Shown here in pieces: positions 9,078 through 17,415 of a stretch of 64,000 nucleotides of DNA; position 1 is the first letter of the stretch; each line of letters begins with the position of its first letter. The notes beneath the pieces are model-generated. The model saw only the letters and a list, made by a program, of their open reading frames with translations, did no database searches and was not told the origin of the DNA. The translations under genes were made by a program, and so were the position numbers. Origin of the DNA: Vibrio pomeroyi (GTDB lineage: Bacteria; Pseudomonadota; Gammaproteobacteria; Enterobacterales; Vibrionaceae); assembly GCA_041879425.1 (NCBI GenBank), contig CP090855.1, positions 744,001 to 808,000 of the forward strand, written 5' to 3'.

Positions 9078-9620
9078 CTATTGCGCGGACTTTTGTGCCG
9101 TCATTTTACGCAGCTCTTTGACTTCTGGATCTTCGTTGGTTGCGCCTTTGAATAAACGCTCATAGTTGTTCCAGATAATTCGAATCATCATCAGTAAAAA
9201 CGCGATAGGTAAAATCATGTAGAAGTACTTCATCGGGATACCTGTAGTCTGAGACTTCCAAAACAGATTCATTTTGTTGAACACGAAGTCGTAGCTGAGG
9301 TAAACGAAGTAGCCGTTGAAACAGAGCCATAAGAAGTCAGCGATGGTTTCACTCACGGTCTGCACGATTGGCGGAAAGAATTTAAAGTGAAAGCTCACTC
9401 GGTTGTGCGCCGACATCTTGGCCGCAACAACAGCCCCTAGATAGGCAAACCAAACGAACATGTAAGTAGCGACCTCATCCCCCCAAGGGATAGAGTAATC
9501 AAAAAACTGACGAGTAAGGATTTGTGTGAACAGCAATAGGACAAAGCTTGCGAGCAGCAGACAACATGTATATTCCTCAATGTTGTTTAAGTGCTTTTTT
9601 ATTGTTTTAGCGACTGACAT
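9078..9620 (-). CDS. TRAP transporter small permease (DctQ / TauL-like)
   Basis: The four-helix small membrane subunit of the TRAP transporter, which pairs with the large permease and docks the binding protein. From ATG 9620 it has 180 residues with four hydrophobic segments and the conserved RxxFxxxxPWxDEVATYxFVWxAYLGA block. A GTG at 9644 also opens the frame, but ATG 9620 is preceded by GGAGG at the ideal distance. It is separated from the binding-protein gene by 164 bp that contain a long hairpin. Confidence 0.92.
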   Translation of the reverse strand: MSVAKTIKKHLNNIEEYTCCLLLASFVLLLFTQILTRQFFDYSIPWGDEVATYMFVWFAYLGAVVAAKMSAHNRVSFHFKFFPPIVQTVSETIADFLWLCFNGYFVYLSYDFVFNKMNLFWKSQTTGIPMKYFYMILPIAFLLMMIRIIWNNYERLFKGATNEDPEVKELRKMTAQKSAQ

Positions 9621-9715
9621 ATAACCTCCAATGTTGATTTCCACATGACAACCAGTCGCTCACGGTCCTAAAAAGATCAGGTACAGAACAGATCAACGAG
9701 TACAGCCATGTAAAT

Positions 9716-9773
9716 GCCCTATCTAACTGTTCTAACGCTAGGTGATTAAGTAGCGGAGAACAGCAGATAGGGC
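9716..9773 (-). promoter_or_regulatory. Long intergenic mRNA hairpin between TRAP binding protein and permease genes
   Basis: Three stacked helices form one stem: GCCCTATCT/AGATAGGGC, CTGTTCT/AGAACAG and CGCTA/TAGCG, with small internal loops. It starts 12 nt after the binding-protein stop and is not followed by a proper U run. Stems in this position commonly protect the upstream message or partly stop transcription, giving excess binding protein over permease. Confidence 0.7.
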
Positions 9774-9784
9774 GAATCTAATCG

Positions 9785-10786
9785 TTACTTTCTACCTAGT
9801 AACTCAAGAACGTCGTCTAGCTTGTCTTTGCCTCCAATGCTTGAGTAGAACTTAGGCCAAACTGACTTAGTCACCTTGCTGATCCACTCTTGCTCGTTGT
9901 CTGCAGGGTCTGTGAATACCATGCCTTTCGCTTGTAGCTCTTCGCGAATCTTATTTTCCGTATTTTCTAGATAAGCAAAGCTGTGCTCTGTCGCTTCCTG
10001 ACCCGCTTCAAGAATGATCTTTTGCATTTCAGGAGTCTGTTGTTGGAAGACCGTTTCACTCACGATTAGAGGTTCTAGAGAGAAAATGTAGCGAATGTTG
10101 GTCACGTACTTTTGTACTTCGTTAAACTTCATCGCGTGGACTGTGATGTAAGGGTTATCTTGTCCATCTACCACGCCTTGTTGCAGGCCAGTGAAAGTCT
10201 CAGACCATGCCATTGGCGTTGGGTTTACACCCCATGCTTGATAAGACGCAATCATGATTTCATTACGAGGTACACGAATCACGAGCCCTTTTAGATCCTC
10301 TGGAGAAGCGACGGGCTTTTTGGAGTTAGTCAAAACCCTAAAGCCAGAATAAGCCCAACCTACGATGCGAACACCAGCGTCACGAATCGTGTTATCAACT
10401 AAATCTTGGCCTACTTGGCCTTGAGTCAGTAGCACTGCTTCTTCTGCGCTTTGAATCACGTAAGGCATGGTCAATAGACCAACGGTTGGGGAGAAAGGCG
10501 TCACGTTGTTGATCGCCAGTACAGAGAAGTCGAGAAGACCGATTGCCGCATCGTTCACGGTGTCTTGCTCATTGCCTAATTGGCCGTTCGGGAACAGATC
10601 GATTTTCACTTTACCGTCTGTTTTTTGCTCCATCAGCTCAGAGAATGAGGTCGCCAATTCCCACTGCGTACCACCAGCAGCATCACCGATAGCCATTTTA
10701 AAATTCGCTGCTGCCGCGGTATGAGATAACACCGCTGTTGCTACAATAGTGACACCAGCAATAATTTTATTTTTAATCAATTTCAT
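9785..10786 (-). CDS. TRAP transporter substrate-binding protein (DctP / TauK-like)
   Basis: The periplasmic solute receptor of the TRAP system. From ATG 10786 it has 333 residues and begins with a clear Sec signal peptide ending near SHTAAAA. DctP-family features follow, including GVRIVGWAYSGFRVLTNSKKPV, with the Arg that binds a carboxylate or sulfonate, and GVVDGQDNP. An upstream ATG at 10807 would add seven residues; 10786 is preferred because the signal peptide starts there and GGAAAGG precedes it. The neighbouring tauY-, tauX- and xsc-like genes suggest taurine as ligand, but the binding site cannot be read reliably. Confidence 0.92.
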   Translation of the reverse strand: MKLIKNKIIAGVTIVATAVLSHTAAAANFKMAIGDAAGGTQWELATSFSELMEQKTDGKVKIDLFPNGQLGNEQDTVNDAAIGLLDFSVLAINNVTPFSPTVGLLTMPYVIQSAEEAVLLTQGQVGQDLVDNTIRDAGVRIVGWAYSGFRVLTNSKKPVASPEDLKGLVIRVPRNEIMIASYQAWGVNPTPMAWSETFTGLQQGVVDGQDNPYITVHAMKFNEVQKYVTNIRYIFSLEPLIVSETVFQQQTPEMQKIILEAGQEATEHSFAYLENTENKIREELQAKGMVFTDPADNEQEWISKVTKSVWPKFYSSIGGKDKLDDVLELLGRK

Positions 10787-10903
10787 AGTCTTAACCTTTC
10801 CTATCATACAGACTTCCTGCCTGTACTTTGCTCACAAGGTGACCTGGTACAACTTTCCTGGTCGTAGTTCTATTTCCCTATTTTGGAAACAATGTTCGGG
10901 TAG

Positions 10904-12370
10904 TTACAGCCTTTCATCCTTTAACGAATACCACTGATAAAGGAACCGCTGCCCCATTCTTCGAAACGGTGCAAACATCTCTGATTCCACCACTTCCCTC
11001 ACGTTGGGGAACGGAAGTTTTGATTCAAATATTGGTAGGTCGAGCTTGTGACCTTCACCTGCGATCCACTGAGCAAGGCGTTTACCTGCTTGAGCGGAAT
11101 ACATCACGCCATTGCCGCCATAACCCAGCGCGTAGAAGATGGATTGTTTTGGATTCGGTTGATAAATTCTTGGCATCATGTCGTGGCTCACATCCACCCA
11201 GCCCCACCATGAATAATCGATTTGGATCTGATCGAGAGACGGGAATTTGCGGGTTAAATCGGCTCTCAACATGTCTTCATATTTCTTCTCAGGTGCGTTC
11301 TTGCCACTAATGGCACTGCGTGTACCAATTTGTACTCGGTTATCCGGTAACAAACGGTAGTAGTGGCGCAGAATTCGAGTATCAGTAATCACCTGATTGG
11401 TTTTGAAGTTACACGCGGCAATTTCGTCTTGAGTTAACGGACGTGTCACCATCGAGTTAGAAAGGACTGGCAACAGGCGATTCCTAAGCTCGGAATGCAA
11501 ACCTTGGCTGGTATACCCACCCGTACAAACACCGACAGAACGCGCCTTCACAACACCACCTGGCGTTTTCAGGTAATGCACGCCGCCACGAGTTTCCCAA
11601 CCCATAACTGGGCTCGACGGGTGAACCTTAACGCCGAGTGCTCGCGCCTTTCTTAGGTAACCAAACGCCAGTTTCCCGGCATGAATACCAATCCCTTCTG
11701 GTTCATGCATCGCGCCTGCCGCTTCTTGGTCACCAACGTAATCACGCTTTACAGTTTCCGCGTCTAAGATCTGGGCATCGTAATCGAACGTGTCACGCAG
11801 CAACTTGGCTTCTTTCTCAAGCGTTGCCATCACTTTTGGACGGTGAGCCACATATAGGTGCCCCCCCGGCTGCGGGTCACAATCGATGTCTTTGATCAGT
11901 GACTTAAATGTTTCCATGCCATCCACACACTCGCGGTGCATTTTTAGCGCCGTTTCTAAGCCCCAGCGTTCAATCCACTGAGAACGCTTCAAACGCCCAG
12001 AAGCACACTGTGCTTGGCCACCATTTCGGGTACTGCAGCCCCAACTCATACGGTTAGCTTCAATCACAATCGCTTTAATGCCGTACATTTCAGCAAGGTG
12101 TATCGCGGTACTTAAGCCTGTGTAGCCTGAACCGATAATGGCCACATCGACATCCATGTCTGACGTGATTGGGCCATCATCTTCAGGTGGTGCGCCTGCG
12201 GTATCTACCCAATAAGTTGGGGCGTATTCCTTGCCGTGACCAGGGCTCTTGTCTTTAAGTGGATCGTATTTTGGATCGTATTTATCTTTTGCTTGGGTGC
12301 TTTCTTTTGCTTGGGTGCTTTTCACCTTTGGCGGCACATCGGCTGCCGGTTGTTCCATTACTAAACTCAT
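10904..12370 (-). CDS. tauY: Taurine dehydrogenase large subunit-like FAD oxidoreductase
   Basis: A flavoprotein of the D-amino-acid/glycine oxidase (DAO) family, 488 residues. The dinucleotide motif GSGYTG is at residues 80-85, followed by the FAD-contacting EANRMSWGCSTRNGGQ segment. With the small subunit upstream it would oxidise taurine to sulfoacetaldehyde, feeding electrons to the respiratory chain, as TauXY does in Rhodobacter sphaeroides. It lies between the tauX-like gene (48 bp away) and the TRAP genes. Related PuuB-type oxidases share the fold, so substrate assignment rests on context. The N-terminus carries in-frame duplications (STQAKE/STQAKD and KYDP twice). Confidence 0.78.
   Translation of the reverse strand: MSLVMEQPAADVPPKVKSTQAKESTQAKDKYDPKYDPLKDKSPGHGKEYAPTYWVDTAGAPPEDDGPITSDMDVDVAIIGSGYTGLSTAIHLAEMYGIKAIVIEANRMSWGCSTRNGGQAQCASGRLKRSQWIERWGLETALKMHRECVDGMETFKSLIKDIDCDPQPGGHLYVAHRPKVMATLEKEAKLLRDTFDYDAQILDAETVKRDYVGDQEAAGAMHEPEGIGIHAGKLAFGYLRKARALGVKVHPSSPVMGWETRGGVHYLKTPGGVVKARSVGVCTGGYTSQGLHSELRNRLLPVLSNSMVTRPLTQDEIAACNFKTNQVITDTRILRHYYRLLPDNRVQIGTRSAISGKNAPEKKYEDMLRADLTRKFPSLDQIQIDYSWWGWVDVSHDMMPRIYQPNPKQSIFYALGYGGNGVMYSAQAGKRLAQWIAGEGHKLDLPIFESKLPFPNVREVVESEMFAPFRRMGQRFLYQWYSLKDERL
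12261..12321. repeat. Two adjacent in-frame tandem duplications inside the tauY-like gene
   Basis: A perfect 18-bp tandem copy lies at 12286-12303 and 12304-12321, and a 12-bp near-perfect copy at 12261-12272 and 12273-12284. Both keep frame and add repeated hydrophilic residues to the N-terminal tail before the FAD domain. Confidence 0.9.
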
Positions 12371-12418
12371 AATTCGACTCTCCTAGTCATAACACGTGAA
12401 CGGGTTGTGGTTTCGTGT

Positions 12419-12856
12419 CTAGCTCTTGGGAGTGTTGTTAGGAGTCAAAAGAGGTCTTGTTTTACGGAAGGCATTTTTTACGCTGATTTTTCCATCTTTC
12501 AGGGTAAACACGTCGACCATGCGAGCTTCGATGACACTGCCATCCGGATTCGTTGCAGAAAACGTTGATTCACTCACAGCGCGGTCACCGCACACAAAGT
12601 GGACAGGATCGCTCCAAGCCGCATCTGGAAAGTTCTGCCAAACCAATTCAAAGCTATTTCGAACCGCTTCGTACCCTTCGATAGTGTTTCCAAGCAAGCC
12701 TTCTCCTGCCACCGTGTGGAATACACAGTCTTCTGTCATGAAAGACATCAGCGCTTCAATATCATGGTTATTCCACGCATCACTAAAAGACTGTAAAAAG
12801 GTGGTGTCGACTTGGTTTTCCAGCACGAATGTCGTTGCATTGGTTTGCATATTCAT
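12419..12856 (-). CDS. tauX: Taurine dehydrogenase small subunit-like (NTF2/SnoaL fold)
   Basis: A 145-residue single-domain protein with the cone-shaped NTF2/SnoaL pattern: FxxAWNNHDIEALMSFMTEDCVFH near the start, an EGxxAVRNSFxxxWxxFPDAAW helix, then beta strands ending in MVDVFTLKDGKIxxKNAFRK. It has no signal peptide. Its place directly upstream of the DAO-type oxidase and in the same direction matches the tauX-tauY order of known taurine dehydrogenases. The family assignment is firm; the role as dehydrogenase subunit rests on gene order and recall of TauX. Confidence 0.72.
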   Translation of the reverse strand: MNMQTNATTFVLENQVDTTFLQSFSDAWNNHDIEALMSFMTEDCVFHTVAGEGLLGNTIEGYEAVRNSFELVWQNFPDAAWSDPVHFVCGDRAVSESTFSATNPDGSVIEARMVDVFTLKDGKISVKNAFRKTRPLLTPNNTPKS

Positions 12857-12938
12857 ATTCCAGAATCCTTTATGTTTTCGTTATTGGTTTAAATTTCAGT
12901 AGCTTTGCGCCACTTTTTTATTAGAGTGTTTAAACTAG

Positions 12939-13022
12939 ATCTGTGAAAATTTAACAACTTGATAACAGGGTTCATCACTCTAACTTCGAGTTAGGTTATA
13001 AACAATCTCTAAGCTCACAGAT
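12939..13022. promoter_or_regulatory. Inverted repeats in the region upstream of the tauX-like gene
   Basis: ATCTGTGA at 12939-12946 is mirrored by TCACAGAT at 13015-13022. A small CTAACT/AGTTAG dyad sits between them at 12980-12994. They fall 80-165 bp before the start of the tauX-like gene, in the probable promoter region of the operon. No regulator can be assigned. Confidence 0.45.
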
Positions 13023-13047
13023 TTCATCTTTTTATAAAACAATTAGT

Positions 13048-13108
13048 GTTCTAATTTTATTTACTCAACTTTTAACTCACGATATAAGAGGTATAATTAA
13101 ATTAGAAC
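13048..13108. repeat. 10-bp inverted repeat at the tail of the FRG gene
   Basis: GTTCTAATTT at 13048-13057 is mirrored exactly by AAATTAGAAC at 13099-13108, just after the stop of the FRG-domain gene on its strand. The 41-nt loop is long and AT-rich. It could be a weak terminator or an element boundary; neither is shown. Confidence 0.4.
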
Positions 13109-13118
13109 GTATTAGCCT

Positions 13119-13925
13119 TTAGTCGAAATCAAAGTCTTGATGATACTTGCGACCATACTGTTCAAGTTGACGATCATGAGTATTAACTTGCAATTCGATA
13201 TTGCCGTCACCTTTATTTATGACTTGGTTGTTATCTGCATGTGCTTCGTTTTTTAAATCCGTTAGTTTCTCTTCGACATACTCTGTCGGTTCATTTAAAA
13301 CATTCATGGATATTAACTCCTTTATCAGGTTTACTTTCACTGATGGAAGAATATGAACGGACACTAGACCGTTTGAATATTCTTTCTCATCGTACAAAGG
13401 CTGAATGGCATCATTGCCACCTTCCTTAAATGGGTGAATGGAATACCACTTGTCCTTACGTGGCTCTTGCTGATCGCAATCCGCCACATTAAATATCTGA
13501 GTTTGGTTGAGATCACACGGCGAGCTAAAAACACTAACCCGCTGATAATCAATAGCTTTAATTATGTTTATGCAGTCTTTACTTTGGCTATTACACACCG
13601 ACCAAAGCGCATTTAACAGGTTATCGGTCCATTCCAGCAAACGGGTGGGAAAACCCTGCTTCTTAGCTAAACACATCAATAACCAGTCGTTTATGTCGTG
13701 TGAGCTCAGCGAGTGACCACCGTAAACTCTCACAGTTGAAAGCAGTTCTTGTTCGACACGGCGTATGTTCTTACGATTAGAAAGGCCTAAACTTGGCATT
13801 AGATTATTATTTTCATAATCACACACGTTATACATCAAACCACGTTGGTCACTGCATTCAGCCATTAATGAATCAATTATTTTATACAGTTCTCCGAGTG
13901 TGCTGATATAACGTTTATTGTTCAT
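13119..13925 (-). CDS. FRG-domain protein with degenerate FRG motif
   Basis: About 268 residues, soluble, with the core of the FRG domain: LMPSLG followed by an Arg/Glu-rich helix (RRVEQELL), then DWLLMCLAKKQGFPTRLLEWTDNLLNALW at about residues 85-110. The eponymous Phe-Arg-Gly near the N-terminus is not recognisable (MYNVC stands in its place). FRG proteins are of poorly known function and are frequent on genomic islands and near phage-defence loci. ATG 13925 is chosen over TTG 13937 because GGAA lies just upstream. The gene and its flanks are much more AT-rich than the taurine genes on both sides, suggesting later insertion. Confidence 0.78.
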   Translation of the reverse strand: MNNKRYISTLGELYKIIDSLMAECSDQRGLMYNVCDYENNNLMPSLGLSNRKNIRRVEQELLSTVRVYGGHSLSSHDINDWLLMCLAKKQGFPTRLLEWTDNLLNALWSVCNSQSKDCINIIKAIDYQRVSVFSSPCDLNQTQIFNVADCDQQEPRKDKWYSIHPFKEGGNDAIQPLYDEKEYSNGLVSVHILPSVKVNLIKELISMNVLNEPTEYVEEKLTDLKNEAHADNNQVINKGDGNIELQVNTHDRQLEQYGRKYHQDFDFD

Positions 13926-13937
13926 ATTTGGTTCCAA

Positions 13938-14354
13938 CTACTCGACAATATAAATAACTAAATTAAAATTTATTCGTTAAAAACTGACATGTAATAAAAT
14001 ACACAGACTAAAGTCTAATAACTCTATCGACTTATCGGTAATTACTATTTAAAAGCAACTCATAATAATTATTGATAAGTCTCTATTAATGAAACCGAAC
14101 ACCTATTCACCTTGGTTATTTCATTAGGGCTCTAATATTTAGAGCGAAATAATAGAAATATATGACCCAATACTTAGATATCTGCACTATTAAGAATCTT
14201 TAAAAACAACTCGGTCGTTGACCCGTTCTGTTTCATCATCCAATTTAAAATTAGTGGCTAGTGTTAGAGCTTAATTTGTTTGCCCAACCACATTCTCGAT
14301 AACTCTTTATCTAGCATTTACGAGACTGCTTTGGCCGGGCAAACTTCCTATGAC
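13938..14354. other. AT-rich intergenic region between FRG gene and xsc
   Basis: 417 bp with no supported gene and a marked AT bias compared with the flanking catabolic genes. Its only structure is an 8-bp inverted repeat near the xsc end: GTTTGCCC at 14278-14285 with GGGCAAAC at 14337-14344. A further CCA/TGG pairing lies inside, and the loop is about 50 nt. It might act as the end of the xsc transcript. Confidence 0.5.
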
Positions 14355-16166
14355 TTATACGTAGTCTTTGTACTTATCTAGGAAACGAACCGGCGTTGAT
14401 AGTGCATCTCGGCGGAACGGGTCGCCCAATTCCTGAGTACACATGATTTCAATGATGGTTGTTTTGCCTTCGTTCATTTGCATGTCGATGGCTTTTTGCA
14501 GAGTTGGACCTACATCTTCTAGCTTATCAACCGTGATACCTTCAGCGCCCATTGCTCGTGCGATTTCCGCAAAGCTTTGGTTGTCCAGTTCACCAGCAAC
14601 GAAGCGTCGGTTGTAGAAGTCGACTTGGTTCTTCTTCTCTGCTCCCCATTGACGGTTGTGGAATACCACGGCTGTCACTGGAATATTATGACGAACACAT
14701 GTCATGGTCTCCATCAAGCTCATGCCCCACGCCCCGTCACCTGCATAAGAGATAGCAGGACGATGAGGTGCTGCCGCTTTCGCACCAATAATGGTTGGGA
14801 ACGCGTAGCCACAGTTACCGAAACTCATTGCCGCAAAGAAGCTGCGTGGTTTTTCAAAGCGTAAGTAGCTGTTTGCAACCGAGTTGATGTTACCGATATC
14901 CGTTGAGACCATTACGTCTTCTGGCATCGCTTTTTCTAGTTCACGCAATACTTGGCGTGGGTGTAGATATTCACCACCAGAGAACGGAGTCTCATGCGAA
15001 TTTTCTTCAATCATATCCAAGCTGAACGAGTCACGTTCGTGCGTCCACTCATCAAGCTCTTTTTCCCACAACGCTTTTTCTGTTGCCACTGTGTCTTGGC
15101 GAGCACCTTTATTGTCATCACACAACAGTGCACGACCTTCCAGTCTTTCAGCTAATGCCACAGCCGCTGCTTTTGCGTCGCCACAAATACCCACAGAGAT
15201 CTTCTTAACAAGGCCAAGCATCTTGTTGTCTGCATCAATCTGAATGATTTTCGCGTCTTTCGGCCAGTAATCCATGCCATGTTGAGGCAAGGTACCGAAT
15301 GGACCAAGACGTGTACCCAAAGCGATTACTACATCCGCTTGAGCCATCAACTTCATTGCTGCTTTCGAACCTTGGTAGCCTAAAGGACCACACCATAATG
15401 GGTGGCTAGCAGGGAAAGAGTCATTGTGTAGGTAACTGTTTACTACGGGGGCGCCTAGTCGTTCTGCCAGTGCCGCACACTCTTGAACTGCATCAGCCAT
15501 TACTACGCCGCCACCAGAAATGATGACTGGGAATTTCGCTTCAGCAATCAGGTCTGCCGCTTCATTCAGAGACTTCTCACCACCCGGGCCACGGTCTAAA
15601 CGCGCTGGTTTAGGGATCTCGGTTTGAGTTTCGCCGTAGAAATAGTCACGTGGAATATTCAGTTGAGTCGGACCCATTTCGCTCATTGCGCGGTCAAAGC
15701 ATCGGCCCGTGTATTCCGCCATACGGTCTGGGTGCGTTACGTGTCCTTGATACTTAGTAAACTCTTGGAACATTGGAAGCTGGTTACACTCTTGGAAACC
15801 ACCTAAGCCCATTGTTTTAGTACCAGTCTCCGGCGTCACAATCACGACCGGGCTGTGTGCCCAGAATGCCGCTGCAATAGCGGTTACACAGTTACTGATA
15901 CCCGGGCCATTCTGCCCGATAACCACGCCATGGCGACCAGATACACGAGAGTAACCATCTGCCATGTGAGCAGCACCTTGCTCGTGTACCACTGGGACCA
16001 ATCGAATGCCAGCAGGAGCAAAGATATCCATTGCGTCCATAAATGCTGACCCCATGATGCCGAACATGTCGGTAACATCATTAGCAACCATAGTTTCAAC
16101 GAACGCTTCTGATGGTGTCATTGTTACTGTGCCGGAAACAACCGTACGTTTTTCTTGCTCACTCAT
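14355..16166 (-). CDS. xsc: Sulfoacetaldehyde acetyltransferase
   Basis: A thiamine-diphosphate enzyme that converts sulfoacetaldehyde plus phosphate to acetyl phosphate and sulfite, the C-S bond cleavage step of taurine degradation. At 603 residues it has the usual Xsc length and three ThDP-enzyme domains. The conserved glutamate is in VVHEQGAAHMADGY (about residue 63), and the cofactor motif GDGAWGMSLMETM...VVFHN is near 480-510. It starts with a good ribosome site (GGAGAA). It is divergent from the CobS-like gene across 265 bp that contain repeated ATTCATT-type elements. Product acetyl phosphate is expected to go to Pta at 20062. Confidence 0.96.
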   Translation of the reverse strand: MSEQEKRTVVSGTVTMTPSEAFVETMVANDVTDMFGIMGSAFMDAMDIFAPAGIRLVPVVHEQGAAHMADGYSRVSGRHGVVIGQNGPGISNCVTAIAAAFWAHSPVVIVTPETGTKTMGLGGFQECNQLPMFQEFTKYQGHVTHPDRMAEYTGRCFDRAMSEMGPTQLNIPRDYFYGETQTEIPKPARLDRGPGGEKSLNEAADLIAEAKFPVIISGGGVVMADAVQECAALAERLGAPVVNSYLHNDSFPASHPLWCGPLGYQGSKAAMKLMAQADVVIALGTRLGPFGTLPQHGMDYWPKDAKIIQIDADNKMLGLVKKISVGICGDAKAAAVALAERLEGRALLCDDNKGARQDTVATEKALWEKELDEWTHERDSFSLDMIEENSHETPFSGGEYLHPRQVLRELEKAMPEDVMVSTDIGNINSVANSYLRFEKPRSFFAAMSFGNCGYAFPTIIGAKAAAPHRPAISYAGDGAWGMSLMETMTCVRHNIPVTAVVFHNRQWGAEKKNQVDFYNRRFVAGELDNQSFAEIARAMGAEGITVDKLEDVGPTLQKAIDMQMNEGKTTIIEIMCTQELGDPFRRDALSTPVRFLDKYKDYV

Positions 16167-16206
16167 TCTTCCATTCTCCTTGAGTTAACCAAAATTTCAT
16201 TTTTCG

Positions 16207-16298
16207 GAATGAATTGTCTCTTTTTTCGAATTCATTTTCACCTTAGTAGTAGATTTTTTTCGCGTCAACTTTTTATATTAAATTGGAACAATTCATTC
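16207..16298. promoter_or_regulatory. Inverted repeat elements in the xsc / cobS divergent promoter region
   Basis: GAATGAATTGT at 16207-16217 is mirrored exactly by ACAATTCATTC at 16288-16298, and a related GAATTCATTTT lies between them at 16228-16238. The right element includes TGGAACAATT (16284-16293), which recurs before pta. They look like operator sites for a taurine regulator; the regulator is not identified. Confidence 0.55.
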
Positions 16299-16431
16299 TA
16301 ATTAATAAAACTGGATCACATTATTGATAGTTTTTCGTACAAAAAGTGCCGTTAACTTAGAGTGAGCTGCTAATAATCGATGACATATCGCCCATCGCGG
16401 CAGTCATAGAAGCTATTAAGAGGGAATAAAA

Positions 16432-17412
16432 ATGAATGATGCGGAATTGATACCAACGCAACCAGTAAGTGTGAGAGAGTGTTTTGGCATCGACAGCAAC
16501 CTAACCGTATTGGCGTTTGAACATGCGGGAGAGTATGTACCCAAGGTCGATCCTAACTACTGTTTTGATCCTGAAGTAACCTTAGCGATATTGGCGGGTT
16601 TCACCTCGAATCGCCGCACGTTGATACAAGGTACACACGGAACGGGCAAGTCTTCTCACATTGAACAAATCGCCGCGAGATTGAACTGGCCGTGTTTGAG
16701 GATCAACCTAGACGGGCACTTAAGCCGCTTGGATTTCATAGGAAAGGACAGCATCGTTATTAAAGATGGAATGCAGGTGACAGAGTTTAAAGAAGGCATT
16801 CTTCCGCAAAGCATCCAGCAGCCCATCGCTCTGGTATTAGACGAATACGATGCAGGACGACCTGATGTGATGTTTGTGATTCAACAACTCTTGGAGCAAG
16901 ACGGCAAATACACCTCTTTAGAGCAAAACCGAGTGATCACGCCTCACCCCTCTTTCCGCCTATTTGCTACCTGTAACACACTTGGTTTGGGTAATTTCTC
17001 GGGTTTGTATTCCGGTACTCAGGTGCTTAACCATAGCCAACTTGACCGATGGAACATCATCGCCACGCTTAACTATTTAGATCCGCAACATGAAACCAAG
17101 ATCGTGTTATCCAAGCGCCCAGAACTGAACAATGAAAGTGGTCAGCAGTTAGTTGAGAAAATGATCGCAACCGCTGGTTTAACGCGAAATGGTTTTAGAG
17201 CGGGCGATCTGTCGACGGTAATGTCTCCGAGAACCGTGATTACATGGGCTGAAAACATCCGAATATTCGATAACGTAGCCACGGCATTTAGGCTTTCATT
17301 CCTAAACCGTTGTGAAGATGAAGAGAAAGAGTTGGTAAGCGAATATTACTTCCGCTGCTTTGGTGAGGCCCTAGAAACGCCTACTCAGAGTTATGCGCAG
17401 TCGGAGTCGTAA
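16432..17412 (+). CDS. cobS: CobS-like AAA+ ATPase (cobaltochelatase subunit family)
   Basis: An AAA+ ATPase of the MoxR/CobS group, 326 residues. Walker A is GTHGTGKSS (residues 67-75) and Walker B is LVLDEYD (134-140). The CobS-type segment RINLDGHLSRLDFIGKD links them. In aerobic cobalamin synthesis CobS works with CobT and CobN to insert cobalt. Here CobT follows 3 bp downstream, but no CobN or other cob gene lies in the window. The pair sits inside a taurine catabolic region. It may serve CobN elsewhere, or be a chaperone-like metal or protein remodelling pair with another target. Confidence 0.85.
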   Translation: MNDAELIPTQPVSVRECFGIDSNLTVLAFEHAGEYVPKVDPNYCFDPEVTLAILAGFTSNRRTLIQGTHGTGKSSHIEQIAARLNWPCLRINLDGHLSRLDFIGKDSIVIKDGMQVTEFKEGILPQSIQQPIALVLDEYDAGRPDVMFVIQQLLEQDGKYTSLEQNRVITPHPSFRLFATCNTLGLGNFSGLYSGTQVLNHSQLDRWNIIATLNYLDPQHETKIVLSKRPELNNESGQQLVEKMIATAGLTRNGFRAGDLSTVMSPRTVITWAENIRIFDNVATAFRLSFLNRCEDEEKELVSEYYFRCFGEALETPTQSYAQSES

Positions 17413-17415
17413 ACC

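Noticed and set aside
12426..12902. A 158-codon plus-strand frame antisense to the tauX-like gene
   Set aside because: It is a shadow of an NTF2-like gene with clear family motifs; no domain or ribosome site of its own.
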